In this document: positions 45,865 through 49,869 of the stretch, piece by piece | How positions within the stretch are numbered: position 1 is the stretch's first letter | How the letters are laid out: every line of letters begins with the position of its first letter | From: Thermoplasmata archaeon | Lineage (GTDB): Archaea > Thermoplasmatota > Thermoplasmata > Methanomassiliicoccales > Methanomethylophilaceae | NCBI GenBank assembly: GCA_015063285.1 | Contig: SUST01000012.1 | Span: 1-49,869, forward strand | Reading direction: 5' to 3' | Length of the DNA stretch: 49,869 nt | The notes under the pieces: model-generated | The model's database searches: none | Told to the model about the DNA's origin: nothing | What the model saw: only the letters and a program-made list of their open reading frames with translations | Translations under genes and position numbers: made by a program

Positions 45865-46425
45865 TCTCACAAGGGAGAACCTAGTCATATTCTCCTTGTT
45901 ATCCTCTACATTCTCGTTATCGAGATAGAGTCCGTAATGCTCGCCGGCATCCCTCCTGCATACGGCCGCAGAGCCTTCAGGAAGCTCACCTTTGGAAAGC
46001 ATCTCGGCCGCATATGCGGTGTCCTCGCACTCGATCATCTCTGCACCGGGGTAGAGCCTCTTCAGATTGTTCTGGGACTGAAGAAGGGCTTGGATGTGTG
46101 AGACCAGCGCAGTCACTTTGTCATCCTTGTTCCTCTTGAAGACACAATGGTGTATGGGGGACCACATCAGGTCCAGTTCCTTCAAGTTACGGACTCCGAG
46201 CTTGGCGACACGGGATTCTTCGACGATGCCCGCGAACTTGTTCTCCACCGCGAGTACACCGTATTCGATCCTGCGGGCCACCAATTCATCCATGACCCTC
46301 TGAGCAGACATCAGGGGAACGAGCTCCACATCATGGAGGTCGAACTTTTTGGAGAATATCATGGCCATCTCCTCACTGTTGGAGAATGGGATTCCCATAT
46401 AACCGACCCTGATGACCTTGGACAT
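45856..46425 (-). CDS. pheA: Prephenate dehydratase (catalytic domain only)
   Basis: A 189-residue protein matching the prephenate dehydratase domain, which turns prephenate into phenylpyruvate for phenylalanine. The periplasmic-binding-like fold opens with IRVGYMGIPFSNSEEMA; GVLAVENKFAGIVEES fits the GxxPxENSxxGxV active-site motif in relaxed form, EDTAYAAEML follows, and the essential TRF motif is present in NMTRFSLV. Known enzymes usually add an ACT regulatory domain (to ~270 residues), which is absent. It is convergent to aroC with a 9-base overlap and completes the aromatic cluster; moderate divergence from typical motifs leaves some doubt. Confidence 0.78.
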   Translation of the reverse strand: MSKVIRVGYMGIPFSNSEEMAMIFSKKFDLHDVELVPLMSAQRVMDELVARRIEYGVLAVENKFAGIVEESRVAKLGVRNLKELDLMWSPIHHCVFKRNKDDKVTALVSHIQALLQSQNNLKRLYPGAEMIECEDTAYAAEMLSKGELPEGSAAVCRRDAGEHYGLYLDNENVEDNKENMTRFSLVRLE

Positions 46426-46499
46426 GTCTACCGGGATTCACATCCCCGATTCATACTTTAAAGGATTGCTTCCAACAATTTTGTTGTAGGTCCTTACGA

Positions 46500-47159
46500 T
46501 TAGCACAGGTCCATCTTCTCCAACATCCATCTGAAAGATCTGATCTTCCTAGCAGACACGTCCTGGAAATGGCCGCCCTTATTCCATTCCAGCACTGTAT
46601 TGCCGGGACCTATCTGTCTGGAGAGTAGTCCTTCCTGTTCCGCGATACGGTCAGCCACCTTGGACATCCTTTGATTCCTGGTCATGGACTCCTTCTCTCC
46701 CATGCTCAGGTATGCCTTGGAAGCCTTGAAGGAATTCCCTTCGATGAAATCATCCCATCCGTCAAACCATACTGACGGAGATGCCGCGCAGCATCCTTCG
46801 AATCTGTCTGACTGATAGCAGGCCCAGAGGGAGAACAGTCCTGCCAGGGAGTACCCGCCTATCACATACCTGCTGCACCCTATCGCAGGCATCATACTGC
46901 CGACGATATAGGACAGCGTATCCTCGGCCCCGTCGCCGAATCCCTCGTCCCCGAACGCGGGAGCTGCCTCCCATGGGGACAGCTCCTGATTCCAATCGCC
47001 TACCTTCAGAGCTGCGACCTTCGCCTCAGGGATGGATTGCATCAATTCATTCAGGGAACCTTCATCGAAATCTGCGAAGAATGTGATCACACAGATATCG
47101 CTGGCACTATCAGTCATACGCACCTCGCGGCCATCGATCTCCCTGGTGATGATATCCAT
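46500..47159 (-). CDS. Alpha/beta-hydrolase, putative esterase
   Basis: A ~219-residue soluble protein. YVIGGYSLAGLFSLW near residue 100 is a nucleophile elbow (GxSxxG) like that of the Esterase D/enterochelin-esterase group. A C-terminal WNKGGHF offers the catalytic histidine, and an acid is likely near DRFEGCCAASPSVWFDGWDDF. There is no signal peptide. ATG 47159 and an upstream in-frame GTG at 47168 are both possible. It is divergent from a CYTH-domain gene with a gap of under 60 bases. The substrate cannot be predicted. Confidence 0.7.
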   Translation of the reverse strand: MDIITREIDGREVRMTDSASDICVITFFADFDEGSLNELMQSIPEAKVAALKVGDWNQELSPWEAAPAFGDEGFGDGAEDTLSYIVGSMMPAIGCSRYVIGGYSLAGLFSLWACYQSDRFEGCCAASPSVWFDGWDDFIEGNSFKASKAYLSMGEKESMTRNQRMSKVADRIAEQEGLLSRQIGPGNTVLEWNKGGHFQDVSARKIRSFRWMLEKMDLC

Positions 47160-47216
47160 GTTACTCACGGACAGGAACGCCGACTTAATATGAATACTAC
47201 CCGACAGATTTATGAT

Positions 47217-47885
47217 ATGGACTCTTTACATGGCTTGACAAGACACATGTCCAAAGCAGTAGAGAACGAGTTCAAATTCACCACAGACCGCATATCCGAC
47301 AAACGGGCGATAATGGATAGTCTCGAGTCTTTCCTGGAGGGCCATGATGTCAAGTACAAGGTCAGGACCAGATCGTCGGTGGACACATACTACGATTCCA
47401 AAGAACTTGATCTTTATCGCTCAGGCTGCAGTCTCAGGAACAAGGCATCCTCTAAAGGGAAGTTCAAACTCACGGCGAAGAGACCTATCTCCAACGAAAA
47501 GGGTGTCATGTCCAGGGAAGAGATTGAGGATAGCTCCGACGGGAGTTTCAGATCGCTTGAGGCCTTCGGGAAAATGGTATTCCCCGGAGTCAAGATACAG
47601 AAACAGCCTGTTCTGACCCTCAAATCCGAGCGTGTCGCATTTTATTACATCGACGAAGGCAACGAGATCATGCTGTCCCTCGACGTCTGCAAGTATGTCT
47701 CGGGAGACCTTTCCAAAGACTTCCTGGAGATTGAGATTGAATTCATGGGGGACAGCGCAGAGAACGGTTTCGACAGCCTCGGCCTTTCACGTTTCGTGAC
47801 CGATAAACTTCGCTTCGAATCCGTCACCAAAAGCAAGTATCAGAGGGGCATGGAGTGGATATCCTCCGCGAATGCACAAATATGA
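47217..47885 (+). CDS. CYTH-domain protein (triphosphate tunnel metalloenzyme superfamily)
   Basis: A ~222-residue protein with the CYTH pattern: the N-terminal ExExK motif as ENEFKF, then alternating basic and acidic strands (YKVRTRSSVDTYYDS, LYRSGCSLRNKAS, KFKLTAKRP, FLEIEIEFMG) that line a metal-triphosphate tunnel. Archaeal members include class IV adenylate cyclase-like and triphosphatase enzymes; activity is not predictable. The start is uncertain: ATGs at 47190, 47217 and 47247 are in frame. A TATA-like CTTAATATG near 47184-47192 favours 47217. It is followed closely by the DUF1015 gene. Confidence 0.75.
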   Translation: MDSLHGLTRHMSKAVENEFKFTTDRISDKRAIMDSLESFLEGHDVKYKVRTRSSVDTYYDSKELDLYRSGCSLRNKASSKGKFKLTAKRPISNEKGVMSREEIEDSSDGSFRSLEAFGKMVFPGVKIQKQPVLTLKSERVAFYYIDEGNEIMLSLDVCKYVSGDLSKDFLEIEIEFMGDSAENGFDSLGLSRFVTDKLRFESVTKSKYQRGMEWISSANAQI

Positions 47886-47913
47886 GCAACACATCAAGTG
47901 CTCCGGTGCAAAG

Positions 47914-49101
47914 ATGGTAACATTCCTTCCATTCGCCGGATACAGACCGAATCTCAGCAACGGAGAGCACGAGGTGGACCGCATCTCGCCTCCATACGAT
48001 GTCATCAGCGACGATTATCTCAAGGAGCTTCAATCGCATCCCCATAACGTCACCAACCTCACCCTCAAGCAGGATGCGGACAAGAGATACCATTCCGCCA
48101 GGAAGGAACTGGACTCTTGGATCGAGTCCGGCGTTCTGAAGCAGGACGAGGATTCTTTCTACATCTACGAGCAGACCTTTGACGACAACGGCACACAGCG
48201 CGTCCGCACCGGGATCGTCGGTATTCTGAAGACCGAGAAGTACGAGGAAGGCAACATCATCCCCCACGAGGAGACTTTCTCCAAGGTCAAGGCGGACCGT
48301 CTCAACCTTCTCAGGGACATGGAGGCCCACCTTGAGTCTATTTTCGGAATTTTCGAGGGGCTCACACCGGAACTCAACAAGAAGATCAATGACAACGCCA
48401 GGCTCATCTACATGTACAAGGACGATGCCGGTGTGGAGCACAAGTACTACAGGCTCTCCGACAAGGACATCTGCAGTGAGATCTCAGAGCAGCTGAAGGA
48501 TCAGAAGATGCTCATCGCTGACGGACACCACAGATACGAGACCGCTCTGAACTACTCCTTGGAGAACCCCGGGAACGAGAAGAAATCCTTCGTCCTCGCG
48601 ACATTGGTCGCTTCGAACAACGAGGGATTGGTCATCTGGCCCACGCACAGGATCATCGACACCGAGAACATCTCCGAGAAAAATGCGATCAAGGGAATCT
48701 CTGCAGCGCTGAAGACCGAAGAAGTCAGCAGAGATGAGATGGAATCCAAGCTTAAGGACCACATGATGGGAATCATGTTCAGGTCCGGAAAGTGCCTTCT
48801 AGCCGACTACAACAGCAGTGACGACCCCATGTGGAAGCTCGACACCTACGTCGCTCAGGAAAAGATCCTCAAGGGGGTTTACAAATCCGACGAGGGCAAG
48901 GCAACGATCTCCTACGATGCCGAGTACGACTCCGTGAAGAAGCAGATGGATGCCAACAAGCACGATGCCGCCATCATCCTCAACGAGCCCAAGCTCCAGA
49001 CCATTTGGGACCTCTCCATGATCGGAAAGAGGATGCCCAAAAAGACAACGTTCTTCTTCCCCAAGATCTGGTCAGGATTCGTATTCTACCTGATGAGATG
49101 A
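47914..49101 (+). CDS. DUF1015 family protein
   Basis: A 395-residue soluble protein of the DUF1015 family, widespread in anaerobic bacteria and methanogens, function unknown. Hallmarks are FLPFAGYRPN at the start, SPPYDVISD near residue 27, IIPHEETFSKVKADRL near 120-135, LIADGHHRYETALNY near 206-220 and the closing MPKKTTFFFPKIWSGF. The histidine-rich GHHRYE core looks like a catalytic or ligand site. The ATG at 47914 fits the conserved start; an in-frame ATG at 47872 would overlap the preceding CYTH gene. A clear terminator follows. Confidence 0.85.
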   Translation: MVTFLPFAGYRPNLSNGEHEVDRISPPYDVISDDYLKELQSHPHNVTNLTLKQDADKRYHSARKELDSWIESGVLKQDEDSFYIYEQTFDDNGTQRVRTGIVGILKTEKYEEGNIIPHEETFSKVKADRLNLLRDMEAHLESIFGIFEGLTPELNKKINDNARLIYMYKDDAGVEHKYYRLSDKDICSEISEQLKDQKMLIADGHHRYETALNYSLENPGNEKKSFVLATLVASNNEGLVIWPTHRIIDTENISEKNAIKGISAALKTEEVSRDEMESKLKDHMMGIMFRSGKCLLADYNSSDDPMWKLDTYVAQEKILKGVYKSDEGKATISYDAEYDSVKKQMDANKHDAAIILNEPKLQTIWDLSMIGKRMPKKTTFFFPKIWSGFVFYLMR

Positions 49102-49107
49102 AACCAA

Positions 49108-49132
49108 GGGGCGATGCCCCTGTTTTCCTTTT
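49108..49132 (+). terminator. Hairpin plus T-rich tract after the DUF1015 gene
   Basis: GGGGC (49108-49112) pairs with GCCCC (49116-49120) around GAT, and is followed by TGTTTTCCTTTT. It lies in the 30-base gap between convergent genes and most clearly serves the plus strand. Confidence 0.75.
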
Positions 49133-49869
49133 CAGTCCTTTACGTGTGACAAAAGCTGCTCATAAGCCTGCTGCGTCAGCTCGTCCGATCCCTGGTTGAA
49201 TGCATAGTACTTTCCTTCATAGAGGAGGAAGATGCAAGGCTTCACCTGTGTGTAAGATGCGAGTTTGTAGCTGCCGAACACATCATTCTTGAAGGTGCCG
49301 CTGCATATCGTCGGGGTACCGTATCCCGCTATGCGCTTACCCTTGTCGAAATCTAAATCGATGTCCAAATCCTCTATCGACTCGTATTTGAAATGATAAT
49401 TGAACATCGGGGCCTGTATGTGGACCTCGTCGTCCAGGAACTCCACATCGACCACTTCCTGAGAGAACTGACTGACACCCAAGGCGGTCATCGGGACGAT
49501 GGCCAATAGTGTGAAGACCATGAATATCGCCGCTTTGGAAGAGGGACTTCTCTCCACGAACTTCTTTGCCATGGCCCTTTCCGGCATCACACAGCCTGCG
49601 ATTATTATGATGATCGAGACGACGATCAGGATTATCGCTATGATGAAATTGGACAGGATCGCACCCATGGCGATTCCAAGGATCACGCACCCAATCGCCA
49701 TATAGAAACCGACATAGGAGCACGCATTGACCCTCTCCTGTTCGGACATCGAGGTCCAATCGATTCCGTTGATCCACCTGTAACCCTTTCCTTCGAGGTA
49801 GAAATAGACGCCCATAATCACACATGGATACACCACCAGAATCCCTATGACAGGCAGTAAGGCATCCAT
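49132..49869 (-). CDS. DUF3784-like membrane protein with C-terminal PH-like domain
   Basis: A protein of at least 245 residues whose first in-frame ATG falls on the last three bases of the window, so it may be complete or may extend beyond. Residues ~1-100 hold a helix, a GKGYRWINGIDWTSMSEQER segment typical of DUF3784 proteins and two more helices. A fourth helix (AAIFMVFTLLAIVPMTAL, ~112-130) leads to a ~100-residue beta-rich domain (VEFLDDEVHIQAPMF to CIFLLYEGKYYAF) resembling bacterial PH-type domains. Function unknown. It is convergent to the DUF1015 gene. Confidence 0.65.
   Translation of the reverse strand: MDALLPVIGILVVYPCVIMGVYFYLEGKGYRWINGIDWTSMSEQERVNACSYVGFYMAIGCVILGIAMGAILSNFIIAIILIVVSIIIIIAGCVMPERAMAKKFVERSPSSKAAIFMVFTLLAIVPMTALGVSQFSQEVVDVEFLDDEVHIQAPMFNYHFKYESIEDLDIDLDFDKGKRIAGYGTPTICSGTFKNDVFGSYKLASYTQVKPCIFLLYEGKYYAFNQGSDELTQQAYEQLLSHVKD

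Noticed and set aside
1-49869. Insertion sequences, prophage, attachment sites or a replication origin
   Set aside because: I saw no transposase, integrase or phage gene, no terminal inverted repeats with target duplications, and no Orc1/Cdc6 gene or origin-box cluster. The truncated flavodoxin gene alone is not enough to infer a mobile element.

Overview
The window looks like chromosomal DNA from a gut-type methanogenic archaeon of the Thermoplasmata, most likely Methanomassiliicoccales (inference). Archaeal markers are Kae1, a group II chaperonin (thermosome), TrpB2, the archaeal aminosugar-aldolase / DHQ-synthase-II entry to the shikimate pathway, a GHMP-type shikimate kinase, tRNA genes and TATA boxes placed 25-29 bases before many start codons. 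HypE fits a hydrogenase-using methanogen. The DnaK system, type III glutamine synthetase and BspA-like surface proteins are common in gut anaerobes and suggest old exchange with bacteria. All 36 stop codons I read are TGA (30) or TAA (6); none is TAG, as expected in a lineage that reserves TAG for pyrrolysine.

Layout. 1-6.1 kb: end of a RecJ-like DHH phosphoesterase, kae1, tRNA-Val(GAC), a Na+/alanine symporter, proA-proB and tRNA-Ser(CGA). 6.3-15.4 kb: one giant gene for a 3012-residue surface protein. 15.5-18.8 kb: a GC-rich block that may encode a structured RNA, two inverted-repeat operators, then a coupled operon of a degenerate MBL-fold protein, an HxlR regulator, a zinc macrodomain hydrolase and a SirTM-like ADP-ribosyltransferase. 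18.9-21.7 kb: a truncated flavodoxin-family gene, a ferredoxin-type aldo/keto reductase and a membrane-anchored phosphatase. 21.7-27 kb: thermosome, grpE, dnaK and dnaJ, all on the minus strand. 27-30.8 kb: type III glutamine synthetase, two small membrane proteins and apt. 31-34.8 kb: a second large surface protein. 34.8-37 kb: a tRNA with an odd anticodon loop, a DUF169 protein and hypE. 37-46.4 kb: trpB2 and a near-complete aromatic amino acid cluster. 46.5-49.9 kb: an alpha/beta hydrolase, a CYTH protein, a DUF1015 protein and a DUF3784-like membrane protein at the edge.

How the genes work together. The aromatic cluster runs from aspartate semialdehyde-derived precursors through DHQ, shikimate, EPSP and chorismate to prephenate, and on to Tyr (AroQ-TyrA) and Phe (prephenate dehydratase). 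TrpB2 upstream adds an indole-to-tryptophan step. Three proteins are fusions: AroQ-TyrA, AroD-AroE and shikimate kinase-EPSP synthase. The most unusual module is the HxlR-controlled macrodomain/SirTM operon, which looks like a redox-responsive reversible ADP-ribosylation system. The carrier protein and lipoate ligase that accompany SirTM in bacteria are not in this window.
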